From NCBI GenBank assembly GCA_029552545.1, contig JAKPDO010000047.1:62001-126000 (forward strand): DNA of 64,000 bases, given 5' to 3'. Both the position numbers and the translations under genes were made by a program. The notes under the pieces were generated by a model. That model did no database searches. It was given only the letters and a program-made list of their open reading frames with translations, and was not told the DNA's origin. This DNA is from Planctomycetota bacterium. GTDB taxonomy: Bacteria > Planctomycetota > Phycisphaerae > Sedimentisphaerales > Anaerohalosphaeraceae. Position 1 is the stretch's first letter, and the number at the start of each line of letters is the position of its first letter. Positions 57,165 through 64,000 of this stretch are shown in pieces.

Positions 57165-57785
57165 TTAATCGAGCCACTCCGAAGAGGGCATTTTGACTGT
57201 AAACACCATATCTTGACACTCAAACTGAACGTGTTGAGAACCGATGTCTGATACTTTCAGCTCATATGTTTCTCCATTCTCTTTCACTTTCAGAATCCCG
57301 CCTCGGGACAAAACCACTCCGTTTACACACGCCTGAACCGGAACACCGGCTGGGTCTTTAATCACGGCCTGCAGAATCATGCCTTTCGCTATCTTTTGCA
57401 CCAGAACATCTCGCTCCTGCCTGGTCGAAGAAACCGGCTCCTCGGACTGAACATCAGACGCCTGCCGTCCCGAAGGGAACCATTTGGAGCGGTCAAAGAC
57501 AAAGGGGTCTCGTTCGGGCCGGTCATGCTGTCCGGTCAGTACCGGCAGCAGACGCGGCTGCAAAAGAACTTTCGACTCCGTCCGCTCTCCTGCCGTCCGC
57601 CCCCCTGAGGACGGCTCGATGGGTACCTGGGCCTGAACGGTTTCCGGACCGCTGCGGCCTTTAAGGAAAACACGCAGCCACAGGACAGCCATAACCAGCA
57701 GAAGAACCGTCGCCAATACCATCTTCGGATTGACGGTTCCTATGAGCGTCCCGATGCTCCCGATTGTGTCTCTGTTTCGAGTCAT
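57165..57785 (-). CDS. GspC/PilP-like periplasmic connector
   Basis: A 206-residue protein with one N-terminal membrane helix (about 20-42) and a short beta domain at the C-terminus (about 130-206, ILQAVIKDPAGVPVQACVNG and FTVKMPSSEW) resembling the HR domain of GspC/PilP, which ties the inner membrane platform to the secretin. It overlaps the PilO-like gene by 4 bases and lies 17 bases before the secretin gene. Sequence identity to named families is low, so the call rests on position and architecture. Confidence 0.7.
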   Translation of the reverse strand: MTRNRDTIGSIGTLIGTVNPKMVLATVLLLVMAVLWLRVFLKGRSGPETVQAQVPIEPSSGGRTAGERTESKVLLQPRLLPVLTGQHDRPERDPFVFDRSKWFPSGRQASDVQSEEPVSSTRQERDVLVQKIAKGMILQAVIKDPAGVPVQACVNGVVLSRGGILKVKENGETYELKVSDIGSQHVQFECQDMVFTVKMPSSEWLD

Positions 57786-58339
57786 TCGTTCTTTTTTCCG
57801 CTCGGCGTCATTTGATAAAAAGCACGGGCTTTGGCCTGCAAAAGGAGACGCCCGGACACGTTTTCGTCATTCCGCAGGGATATTTCCTCAAATCGAATCA
57901 GCCGATCAAACTGTTCAAAGGACCGAAGCAATTCAAAAATCCTGTCAAAACTGCCTGTACAGCGGATCTCCAGAGGAATCGAGCACAAACCGTCCTCACA
58001 GGTCACTTCACCCGGCCGAACGGACTGATCCGACAGCTGTGCCCGAGCCAGCATTTCCGTCATCTGCTGCCAGAGTCGCGAATAGCCCTGTTCATCCGGA
58101 AATAACCGCCGGTACTGCTCAGCCGCGGGTCTTAAATCCCGAATCTGCCGATACAGAATCGGCAGCTGTTCAGAACATTCCTGCACTTCCTCCAGCCGCG
58201 ATTCTTCTTCAGACAGCAAGGCCCGGAAGGCTTTTCGTTGCTGATAGACGGGGTAGTACTGATAGGCCCCAAGCCCAACCGCCGCCAAAAGCAGCAGCCC
58301 CAGAACCGCCACCGGATAATGATCAACAATTTTCTTCAA
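57782..58339 (-). CDS. PilO/GspM-like inner-membrane assembly protein
   Basis: A 185-residue bitopic protein: helix at about 11-28 (VAVLGLLLLAAVGLGAYQYY), coiled coil (about 32-80), then a ferredoxin-like fold ending DENVSGRLLLQAKARAF, the usual PilO layout. It overlaps both neighbouring genes by 4 bases, in the order PilM-, PilN-, PilO-, PilP-like seen in type IV pilus operons. Confidence 0.82.
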   Translation of the reverse strand: MKKIVDHYPVAVLGLLLLAAVGLGAYQYYPVYQQRKAFRALLSEEESRLEEVQECSEQLPILYRQIRDLRPAAEQYRRLFPDEQGYSRLWQQMTEMLARAQLSDQSVRPGEVTCEDGLCSIPLEIRCTGSFDRIFELLRSFEQFDRLIRFEEISLRNDENVSGRLLLQAKARAFYQMTPSGKKNE

Positions 58340-58995
58340 TTCCGTTCCCTCACCACAAAGTCAGCCAGAACACACTGAATCTCAAATCCGGCCACTGCCG
58401 TGCCGAATCGCGTCTCATTTTTGGAATAAACAGGAATCACCCGCGTAAAATAGTCCGACTCCTCCAGCCGGGAAATCAATGCCGCCGCCTCCGAACCATC
58501 CAGAGCAAAACCCGCCAGTCGAATTCGAGTGACCGTGTCCGAATCCTTCAGCCAGTCACCCTTTTTGTTCGTACTGAGACGGACCTGAATACCCGTTCCC
58601 GTCTTTGGAGAAGAATCGACAGCAGATTCGAAGGGTACCTGTGAAATTGTCAATTCCGTCAGAACCGCCCGCTCGCCGATGCAGCGGCTTAATTCCGCAA
58701 GGACAGGCGTAAGAGCCGTTCGGGGACGCAATTGACTGACCAGACGGCTTTGTCGGTTTAAAATCGAAATCTCCTCCTGGAGTCGTCGAACCTGAAGAAT
58801 GGTCTGAAGGCCCTTTTCATAGGTGCTGCGGAGCCCTTCCAAATCCGCATAGGCCTTCGAAATAATGCTGCCGCTGAACAAATTGCCGACAATCCAGAAC
58901 CCTGTCAGAAGAACGATCGCCAGATAACGGCGCAGATACCAATTCCGCCGCCGGCGGTTTTCATGGTACCAGGATGGGATAAAATCCAGTTCCAT
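58336..58995 (-). CDS. PilN-like inner-membrane assembly protein
   Basis: A 219-residue bitopic protein. A short cytoplasmic segment (FIPSWYHENRRRRNWYLRR), typical of the PilM-binding end of PilN, leads to a helix (about 27-48), coiled coil (about 50-85) and a fold ending in a ferredoxin-like part (LAGFALDGSEAAALISRLEE). It overlaps the PilM-like gene by one base and the PilO-like gene by 4 bases. Family: GspL C-terminal half/PilN. Confidence 0.85.
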   Translation of the reverse strand: MELDFIPSWYHENRRRRNWYLRRYLAIVLLTGFWIVGNLFSGSIISKAYADLEGLRSTYEKGLQTILQVRRLQEEISILNRQSRLVSQLRPRTALTPVLAELSRCIGERAVLTELTISQVPFESAVDSSPKTGTGIQVRLSTNKKGDWLKDSDTVTRIRLAGFALDGSEAAALISRLEESDYFTRVIPVYSKNETRFGTAVAGFEIQCVLADFVVRERN

Positions 58996-60137
58996 CAGAC
59001 TGCCGCCTTATCCATCAAAACACTGTCCGGTTCCTGCAGACCTGGCTGGGACCATCCCTTCAGGGCCAGTCCGACCGCCACCGCCCATTCCGCCATCTGG
59101 GGATTGGGACGCCGGTCAAACGAAACGTTTCTCAGATCAATGCCGCGGAGAGGTTCGGCAATGCGAATATCCAGATTCAGCTGCTCACGAAGCAGATTCA
59201 TCAAAAGGGACTCATACAAACGTCCGCCGGCAAACACCACTTCCGAGGGCCGCTCTCCGCGAAAAGCCACCGCGTAGTATTTGAAGCACAGGGAGATTTC
59301 ACGCGCCAAATCCTCAATCGTTCGGCTCATGGCCGATGAAAGCGTCTGCTGAATGGTGGAATCCGCCTCCGCCCGGCCTCCTGTCCAATCCTGAGCAATC
59401 TGCCGAGCCGCCTCCTCCCAGGAAATCCCAAGCACATCCGCCGCCTTTTGCGTCAGATGCTGTTCCGCCAAAGGAATCTGCTTTACGAGAGAAATCGATG
59501 TGCCCCGTCCGATAATGACCGTTGTAAAATACATTCCCAGATTCACCAGCACGCTGACGACCTCGCGGTCTTCCTGACGCCGCAGAGTCCGCCGAAAACT
59601 GCGGAATAGAGCGCACGGCATCGCATCCACGGCAATCGGCTCCAGTCCGGCCTCCTCCAGCAGGGCCACATGCCCCATCAGTTGCGTGCGGTTCATTCCA
59701 AAGAAAATGACTTCCTTTTTGATTTCCTCTCCCTGATACACACTGCCGGCAATCAGATAGCGGATTTCATCCTTATCCGGGTCCAGTCCGAAACGCTGAG
59801 CAAGCTCTCCATAGTGCCCTTCCTCCAGCCGCTCGGTCTCGAGAGCATCCAGCCGCAGACTTTTGATCTTTAATGCATCGCCCGGAAGGCAGGAAACCGC
59901 CTCCCGACCCCAAAAGCGTCCCCGGGCCAGCATGGCTCGTATCGCGCGCACCACACCCGTTCGATGGGCATCACTGCCCCCGCCAGCGGCCGCTTCCAGC
60001 GGCTCCTGTTCGGCACTCTCCGCCCGAATCAGACCTTCCTTAAACCCCAGCTGAATCATTCGGACGCAATTGTACCCGATATCAATGCCGATAGGGCCTC
60101 TTGACCCGCGACAAAACCATTCCAGCCACGAACGCAT
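58995..60137 (-). CDS. PilM-like actin-fold assembly ATPase
   Basis: A 380-residue cytoplasmic protein of the PilM/GspL-N family. GPIGIDIGYNCVRMIQLG marks the first phosphate loop, LVNLGMYFTTVIIGRG the second, and VFAGGRLYESLLMNLLRE the adenosine motif. ATG at 60137 is chosen because GAGAG lies 7 bases upstream and the upstream gene ends at 60151. It is predicted to recruit the PilN-like protein to the motor. Confidence 0.87.
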   Translation of the reverse strand: MRSWLEWFCRGSRGPIGIDIGYNCVRMIQLGFKEGLIRAESAEQEPLEAAAGGGSDAHRTGVVRAIRAMLARGRFWGREAVSCLPGDALKIKSLRLDALETERLEEGHYGELAQRFGLDPDKDEIRYLIAGSVYQGEEIKKEVIFFGMNRTQLMGHVALLEEAGLEPIAVDAMPCALFRSFRRTLRRQEDREVVSVLVNLGMYFTTVIIGRGTSISLVKQIPLAEQHLTQKAADVLGISWEEAARQIAQDWTGGRAEADSTIQQTLSSAMSRTIEDLAREISLCFKYYAVAFRGERPSEVVFAGGRLYESLLMNLLREQLNLDIRIAEPLRGIDLRNVSFDRRPNPQMAEWAVAVGLALKGWSQPGLQEPDSVLMDKAAV

Positions 60138-60150
60138 TCCGTTTCTCTCA

Positions 60151-60678
60151 TTAGGGTTTTGTGATGGACACATAGCCGGTAACCGGCTCAATATCTACAT
60201 AAAGCACAAAGGAATCGGCCTGGAGCGTAATTCGTCCGGCCGCACTCAAGGGGCTGCTGGTATCCGTCCCCGCATAAGGAGTTCCCAGATAGTCAAACGT
60301 CACGGCGTCTCCGCTGAGCGTCGTGCTCACAAGATTGACCTTTTTCATCCGGCGGTCCTTTGTAAAATCCTCAACAAAAGGTCCGTTTCGCAGAGGATGA
60401 TTCAGAACGGCACCAGAGTCATCCTGAACCTGATATTTTTCCTGGGAAGGAGAAAAAACCACCGTATAGGTTTTCTGCCGGGTGACGGCCAGGCCTTTTG
60501 CATAATCGAGGTCGGCGGCGATTTTGTCGGCCGCGGAGCGGACCTGCATATCCGCCGCCGTTCCCAAAACAGGAATGGCCGCCAGCGATACGATCGCCAG
60601 AATCACCACCACCACAATAATCTCCACCAGCGTGAACCCGCTGAAGGTCTGCCGCCGGTCATTCTTATGCTCTTTCAT
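60151..60678 (-). CDS. GspH-like minor pseudopilin
   Basis: A 175-residue prepilin with cleavage motif SGFTLVEIIVVVVILAI (cut after Gly about 14, Glu5 present), a long hydrophobic helix and a GspH-type beta-rich domain with RSAADKIAADLDYAKGLAVT. It heads the PilM-PilN-PilO part and lies 3 bases after a small Cys-rich ORF. Minor pseudopilins of this type form the tip of the pseudopilus with GspI, J and K. Confidence 0.9.
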   Translation of the reverse strand: MKEHKNDRRQTFSGFTLVEIIVVVVILAIVSLAAIPVLGTAADMQVRSAADKIAADLDYAKGLAVTRQKTYTVVFSPSQEKYQVQDDSGAVLNHPLRNGPFVEDFTKDRRMKKVNLVSTTLSGDAVTFDYLGTPYAGTDTSSPLSAAGRITLQADSFVLYVDIEPVTGYVSITKP

Positions 60679-60681
60679 AAA

Positions 60682-61020
60682 TCACCTTCTGATTTTCTCC
60701 GCCGACAATACGGGCGGATTGTCGCCTTTTGTTTCTTCTGTTCTTTCGACTGACTCTTCTGTCGTCTTAACCGCCCACATCAGGCAAACCGCCCCGCAGC
60801 GGAACATTTGCGTAAATCCAAAATCACATTCAGTACAGCCCATATAATCGGACCTGCCTGTCTTAGGCGTATCAGTATCAAAAAAGGCCTTTTCAGGTCC
60901 GTTCACGTCCGCAGAACTGATACAGCCGTTGCAGTCCCTACAGTCCCGCTTTCCTTTGCCGCACCGAACAGAGTTTTGAAATCGCTGCAGTGGCCTGAGC
61001 CGGCGGATGATTTTCTCCAT
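60682..61020 (-). CDS. Small Cys-rich protein in the pseudopilin operon
   Basis: A 112-residue reading frame, unrecognised, lying 9 bases after the GspK-like gene and 3 bases before the GspH-like gene. AAGGGGAGGGG stands directly before its ATG, though with very short spacing. It contains CGKGKRDCRDCNGC (about 20-33) and a second cluster GCTECDFGFTQMFRCGAVC. No helix long enough to be a membrane segment is visible. Cys clusters could bind zinc or form disulfides. Its position in a gap-free operon supports it, but no family supports it. Confidence 0.5.
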   Translation of the reverse strand: MEKIIRRLRPLQRFQNSVRCGKGKRDCRDCNGCISSADVNGPEKAFFDTDTPKTGRSDYMGCTECDFGFTQMFRCGAVCLMWAVKTTEESVERTEETKGDNPPVLSAEKIRR

Positions 61021-61029
61021 CCCCTCCCC

Positions 61030-61452
61030 TTATCGGACCTGCCGGTCAATTCGCTGATAGTAGGCCCCCCCATCATTGGGGTCATAATAAAGCCAGCCGG
61101 TAAGAATGCTTTCTGCACGTCGGCTGCCGTCTTTTTCAAACCACGCCCGGCTGGTCACCGGATAAACCCGTTCACTGGGGGCGGAAATCTCCACCTCATA
61201 TCGAAAACCGGCATCCCACACAGGTCCTGCCTCAACGAGATTGGGCTCCCGAACCAGAACACGAGCAAATTCCAGACCCGAATAGGCAAGGGTCTCCGTC
61301 TGCGTGTGCAAAACAAAATTGCAGCCGGCCGCCAGGGAGAAATCCGTGCGGGCAAACAGCCCCAGTGCAATGACCGAAACAGCCATCACCAAAAACAGCA
61401 CGATAATCAGGGCCGCTCCTCGACTTCGATGTGAACTTCTTTCGGCCGACAT
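61030..61452 (-). CDS. GspK/PilX-like minor pseudopilin
   Basis: A 140-residue protein with RGAALIIVLFLVMAVSVIAL near the N-terminus, the class of prepilin-like start found in GspK and PilX, where Phe at +1 is replaced. The rest includes LAYSGLEFARVLV, matching the start of GspK. GspK proteins are usually about 300 residues, so this is a short form without the large insert. ATG at 61452 is favoured by a GGGGGA site and by the upstream stop at 61454; an in-frame ATG at 61494 would overlap the upstream gene. Confidence 0.72.
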   Translation of the reverse strand: MSAERSSHRSRGAALIIVLFLVMAVSVIALGLFARTDFSLAAGCNFVLHTQTETLAYSGLEFARVLVREPNLVEAGPVWDAGFRYEVEISAPSERVYPVTSRAWFEKDGSRRAESILTGWLYYDPNDGGAYYQRIDRQVR

Positions 61453-61453
61453 C

Positions 61454-61897
61454 TTATCCCCCGCTTCGGCAGCGAACCGCCGCACAAATTTCATAATCCC
61501 GCCAGCCCGTCTCCGCCTGCATTTTGAACCGAACAATCAGCAGCCGACCATCGCGAATTTCCATACTCAATCCGCTACATTTTTTCAGCAGAGGTTTTCC
61601 ATCCAGATTCAGGGTCGTCCCGCTGACGGCCAGAGTCGATGTACCCGCCTCACTCTGAACGGTCACGATACTGTCGTTCTGCTGAAGCGCATGGGCACGG
61701 TGAACCAGGTCAGTAATGCGGATGGAGGCCCCGCGAACGGCTGCCGGACCGTCAAGCATCAGGTCGGTGGTTTCCTGCCCCTGCCGCATCGCAAACGAAA
61801 AGGTCGCCGCCGCCAGCAAGACCACACCGGCGATGAGCATCCCCATCACCAGTTCAATCAGGGTAAAACCGCTCTTTTTTTTCGTTTCACAAACCAT
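61454..61897 (-). CDS. GspJ-like minor pseudopilin
   Basis: A 147-residue prepilin with cleavage motif KSGFTLIELVMGMLIAGVVL (cut after Gly about 10) and a short beta domain ending DYEICAAVRCRSGG. Position between GspI-like and GspK-like genes supports GspJ. It begins 1 base after the GspI-like stop codon. Confidence 0.82.
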   Translation of the reverse strand: MVCETKKKSGFTLIELVMGMLIAGVVLLAAATFSFAMRQGQETTDLMLDGPAAVRGASIRITDLVHRAHALQQNDSIVTVQSEAGTSTLAVSGTTLNLDGKPLLKKCSGLSMEIRDGRLLIVRFKMQAETGWRDYEICAAVRCRSGG

Positions 61898-61898
61898 A

Positions 61899-62315
61899 TC
61901 AGGGGGCTATCAAAGATTGAAGACGAACCATTTGCCGTCCCTTATAGTCCACACGAACAGAAGCCATCAGACACTCTGTATCGTTTATCTGAACAGTTCC
62001 CACCGAAACCGAACGAGCAAATCCGCCGTAAATTGGATCAGAAAACACCGTACCGGATGCGTTTTTGACCTGTCCCTCCGCTTCCGTATAACCATCCCAT
62101 CGCGTCCGGATTTCGTCAAAAGACATACTGACAATCTCTTCCATCAGGTTGGAGGCCAGTTGAGCCGCCAGCACCTGACAGACCGCCTCCCGCTGAACCT
62201 GGGCCGCACTCACAAAAGGCAAAAACACCCCCGCCGCCGCAGCGCCGAGGATGACCATCGCCATCAGCATCTCCAGCAGGGTAAAACCGAGTTGTCTCTG
62301 TCTCTGTTGTTTCAT
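61899..62315 (-). CDS. GspI-like minor pseudopilin
   Basis: A 138-residue prepilin with RQLGFTLLEMLMAMVILGAA (cut after Gly about 9) and an SNLMEEIVSMSF stretch typical of GspI. ATG at 62315 gives the short basic leader expected of prepilins; a longer in-frame reading upstream is not needed. It lies 44 bases after the GspG-like gene at 62360. Confidence 0.85.
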   Translation of the reverse strand: MKQQRQRQLGFTLLEMLMAMVILGAAAAGVFLPFVSAAQVQREAVCQVLAAQLASNLMEEIVSMSFDEIRTRWDGYTEAEGQVKNASGTVFSDPIYGGFARSVSVGTVQINDTECLMASVRVDYKGRQMVRLQSLIAP

Positions 62316-62359
62316 TTTTTTTATCGAAATCCGCTGAATCCGCAAAATCCGTGGTTTCT

Positions 62360-62827
62360 CTAAAAAGCAGAATGGTATCGGCTGTCGCAGGCCGCAAAGT
62401 GCCCCGTCGCCGCGTTATACCACCAGCCCGTCCCTTCGCGTCCTGTAGGCCGGGCCGCAGGGTCATCCGCCACCGTCACCTGCCGTCCGGCAGGTCCCTG
62501 GACAAAAGGATTGGCAGGGATTTGACATCCCTGTTTGGCAAGGTCGGACAGGAATTGTTCCGCCGCAGGGTTTCCATCGCCCCCCCGGCCGGGCAGCCGG
62601 CCGTCATTCTGGGCTCGATAAAGAGCAATGCCCGAACGAGCCTCATGCAGCCGCTCCATCAGCAGGGTAATTCGATTCTCTGCGGCGGCCCGAGCCATTT
62701 TAGGCATCATCCAGCCGACTGCCGCCGCAAACAACATCAGGGCCAGAACCGTCCGTTCAAAAAGAGCAATCATAGGACTCTGACCCGCCTTTTCCCGATG
62801 GAATCGCCGCCGTTTTTTTCGATTCAT
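62360..62827 (-). CDS. Pseudopilin-like protein lacking a canonical cleavage motif
   Basis: A 155-residue protein. A basic leader (MNRKKRRRFHREKAG) and a hydrophobic helix (ERTVLALMLFAAAVGWMMP, about 25-45) are followed by a GspG-like C-terminal domain: GIALYRAQNDGRLPG, GCQIPANPFVQGPAG and GWWYNAATGHFAAC. The helix carries no GFTLxE-type prepilin peptidase site, so it may be an uncleaved membrane protein mimicking GspG. ATG at 62827 follows GAGAGGAA. It is the first gene of the long operon. Confidence 0.65.
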   Translation of the reverse strand: MNRKKRRRFHREKAGQSPMIALFERTVLALMLFAAAVGWMMPKMARAAAENRITLLMERLHEARSGIALYRAQNDGRLPGRGGDGNPAAEQFLSDLAKQGCQIPANPFVQGPAGRQVTVADDPAARPTGREGTGWWYNAATGHFAACDSRYHSAF

Positions 62828-62897
62828 TTTTATTCCTCTCACGCCGCATTCGCAAAACCCGGACGGGAAAAACGTTTTATGATTTCCGCATCTCTTC

Positions 62898-63232
62898 CCC
62901 CCGGGCTTATCGCCCGGGGCTATTTCCCTCGCCACCTCTTCGACACACTCCGTCTTCTTCGAGCCCGCGCCAGCGGGCGCTATACGATAGCCACGCCCGA
63001 GAGGGCGTGGAAAAAGAGAGCGGAAACGCCCATTCCCTTTCCCCCGGGCTTATCGCCCGGGGCTATTTCCCTCGCCCCCTGTCGTTCCCGCTTCTCTGTA
63101 TCATTCCCGCTTTCCTGCTGTGTCATTCCCGCGACCTGTCCTTCGAAGCTTCAGCGAAGAAGGAAGGCGGGAATCCATCACCTCCCCCCGTCATTCCCGC
63201 GCCATTTGTCATTCCCGCGCAGGCGGGAATCC
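62898..63232. repeat. Cluster of REP-like short palindromes
   Basis: Two exact 36-base copies (62898-62933 and 63041-63076) contain a perfect hairpin, CCCCGGGC-TTATC-GCCCGGGG. Between them lie two further stems, GCCCGC-gcca-GCGGGC (62963-62978) and CCACGCCC-GAGA-GGGCGTGG (62991-63010). Downstream, several CATTCCCGC units end in a complete 26-base element at 63207-63232 identical to 11647-11672. The layout suits REP elements mobilised by RAYT transposases. No transposase gene is present in the window. Confidence 0.85.
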
Positions 63233-63294
63233 AGCCCTTTTTGGGTTTAATTAATAGAGCAACCCGGGGCTAATCGACCGCTGATTCGAGCAAT

Positions 63295-63340
63295 AAAAAA
63301 GCCGACCGACCCCCGAATTTCTCGCAAGGCCGGTCGGCTT
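63295..63340 (-). terminator. Intrinsic terminator after the major pseudopilin gene
   Basis: AAGCCGACCG (63299-63308) pairs with CGGTCGGCTT (63331-63340) around a 22-base loop; on the minus strand the stem runs into six T residues. It lies about 37 bases after the stop codon at 63377 and isolates the pseudopilin gene from the operon downstream. Confidence 0.88.
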
Positions 63341-63376
63341 GATTTCTACATCATTGCTCAGCAGAGCCGTTGCCGG

Positions 63377-63850
63377 TTAGAGAGCATCGTCAGTGGCCTG
63401 CAACTCTGTGACAACCGCATCAGGAGCATTGGCTACACCGACATAAATCGCACCGGTGGTCTGATCATAGACCCAGCCCTCTTGGTTCCCGCCACCAGCT
63501 ATGTCATTCACTGCCTTAGAATTGTTCCAAGGATTAGTAGGAACCTGCTGAATATAGGGGCCGTAAATAAATCCATTAGCCACATCCTTCGTCGCATTGG
63601 TATTTCCGTTGGCATCCGAATACGTTGTCATCTGAGCCGCAAAGTCAGCCAGCGCAGGGGGCTGGTCATTGTGCTGAATCTTGTACAGTTCAATCTGCGA
63701 CCGTAAGCTCTGCAGCGAGGAGCGGCAGCTGTTCAGTTTGGCTTCAGTGCTGGCCTGGCTGAACTGGGGTATCACAATCGCCGCCAGGATACCCAAAATC
63801 ACAACCACGATCAGAATTTCAACCAGTGTAAACCCTTTTTTTGCTTTCAT
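63377..63850 (-). CDS. Major pseudopilin (GspG/PilA-like)
   Basis: A 157-residue prepilin with a 6-residue leader and motif KGFTLVEILIVVVILGILAA, including Glu5. The C-terminal domain has GFIYGPYIQQVPTNPWNNS and GWVYDQTTGAIYVGV, the GspG-type signature region. The ATG follows AAAGGGAG. It is monocistronic, bounded by its own terminator, so the major subunit can be made in excess over the minor pseudopilins downstream. Confidence 0.93.
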   Translation of the reverse strand: MKAKKGFTLVEILIVVVILGILAAIVIPQFSQASTEAKLNSCRSSLQSLRSQIELYKIQHNDQPPALADFAAQMTTYSDANGNTNATKDVANGFIYGPYIQQVPTNPWNNSKAVNDIAGGGNQEGWVYDQTTGAIYVGVANAPDAVVTELQATDDAL

Positions 63851-63879
63851 TGGTCATTCTCCCTTTCTTTGTACCTGTA

Positions 63880-63934
63880 TTTCGGTATCGGTTACGTATG
63901 GTTTTGTTGGTTTCGGTAACGGTTTTACTGTCAA
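63880..63934 (-). promoter_or_regulatory. Possible control region of the major pseudopilin gene
   Basis: A perfect TTGACA (63929-63934, minus strand) has no good -10 partner at 16-18 bases. Downstream of it two 14-base direct repeats, AACCGTTACCGAAA (63911-63924) and AACCGATACCGAAA (63880-63893), differ at one base and lie 31 bases apart (three helix turns). The -35 element overlaps an 8-base hairpin, CAAGCCGG-CGGAA-CCGGCTTG (63932-63952). This could be a factor-dependent promoter. Confidence 0.4.
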
Positions 63935-64000
63935 GCCGGCGGAACCGGCTTGTGATTTTCCAAAAGAAAACACCTGTTCAGCGCGTCCGGATTTTCTCGT

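Larger units (their letters stand above)
62828..63376. other. Gene-free stretch holding a palindromic repeat cluster and a terminator
   Basis: No credible gene lies in these 549 bases. They hold the repeat cluster at 62898-63232 and the terminator at 63295-63340. No promoter for the pseudopilin operon that begins at 62827 was recognised. Confidence 0.8.

Noticed and set aside
62898..63232. Repeat cluster considered as a CRISPR array
   Set aside because: Units differ from one another, spacing is irregular, and no cas genes are nearby. REP-like elements fit better.
63851..64000. Upstream region of the major pseudopilin gene considered as a cyclic di-GMP riboswitch
   Set aside because: The conserved GEMM blocks are not present; only a simple 8-base hairpin and direct repeats are seen.

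Overview
The window looks like a chromosomal segment of a Planctomycetota bacterium, most likely class Phycisphaerae. This is inferred from gene content: exported Gfo/Idh/MocA oxidoreductases in bulk, a DUF1080 domain fused to a sugar-isomerase barrel, Agl23-type GT-C proteins, a type III glutamine synthetase, a hybrid type IV pilus/type II secretion operon, and FtsW-MurG as a lone pair. Coding density is high and most genes lie on the minus strand. No rRNA, tRNA, CRISPR array or intact insertion sequence was seen.

Nitrogen region (1-8236): two transcription units read leftward, porin-amtB-glnB and amtB-glnB-glnN, the last cut by the window edge. Each is preceded by a canonical sigma-54 promoter (GG-N10-GC) and, at almost the same distance further upstream, by a paired inverted motif. 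A GAF-AAA+-Fis sigma-54 activator is encoded next door. Both PII proteins have Phe at position 51, where uridylylated PII proteins have Tyr.

Sugar uptake pair (8263-11590): a galactokinase-like GHMP kinase with divergent motifs and an SSS-family symporter with a large soluble insertion.

Extracytoplasmic carbohydrate region (11806-31165): six Gfo/Idh/MocA oxidoreductases (five with Tat signals), a TIM barrel-DUF1080 fusion, a second TIM-barrel isomerase, a heptaheme cytochrome c with its probable membrane partner, an MFS transporter, an exported HEAT-repeat protein, and a tightly overlapped trio (discoidin-like lipoprotein, Agl23-like GT-C protein, ApbE flavin transferase). I infer a pathway that oxidises and remodels sugars outside the cytoplasm, with possible electron delivery to the respiratory chain.

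Housekeeping region (31390-47598): quinone oxidoreductase with an apparently leaderless promoter, ClpB, a degenerate-kinase/REC/HPt hub, a PIN-TRAM membrane protein, a PatB-type lyase, a D-2-hydroxyacid dehydrogenase, a two-subunit 2-oxoacid:acceptor oxidoreductase, FtsW-MurG, and an ABC exporter.

Secretion/pilus region (47717-63850): a long minus-strand operon encodes minor pseudopilins, PilM-, PilN-, PilO- and GspC/PilP-like proteins, a secretin, a TPR lipoprotein, a histidine kinase, a receiver, an HD-GYP phosphodiesterase, a STAS protein, a GspE/PilB ATPase and a GspF/PilC protein. The major pseudopilin gene lies upstream, separated by a terminator and a cluster of short palindromic repeats. 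The HD-GYP protein and the MshEN-like N-terminus of the ATPase point to control by cyclic di-GMP.
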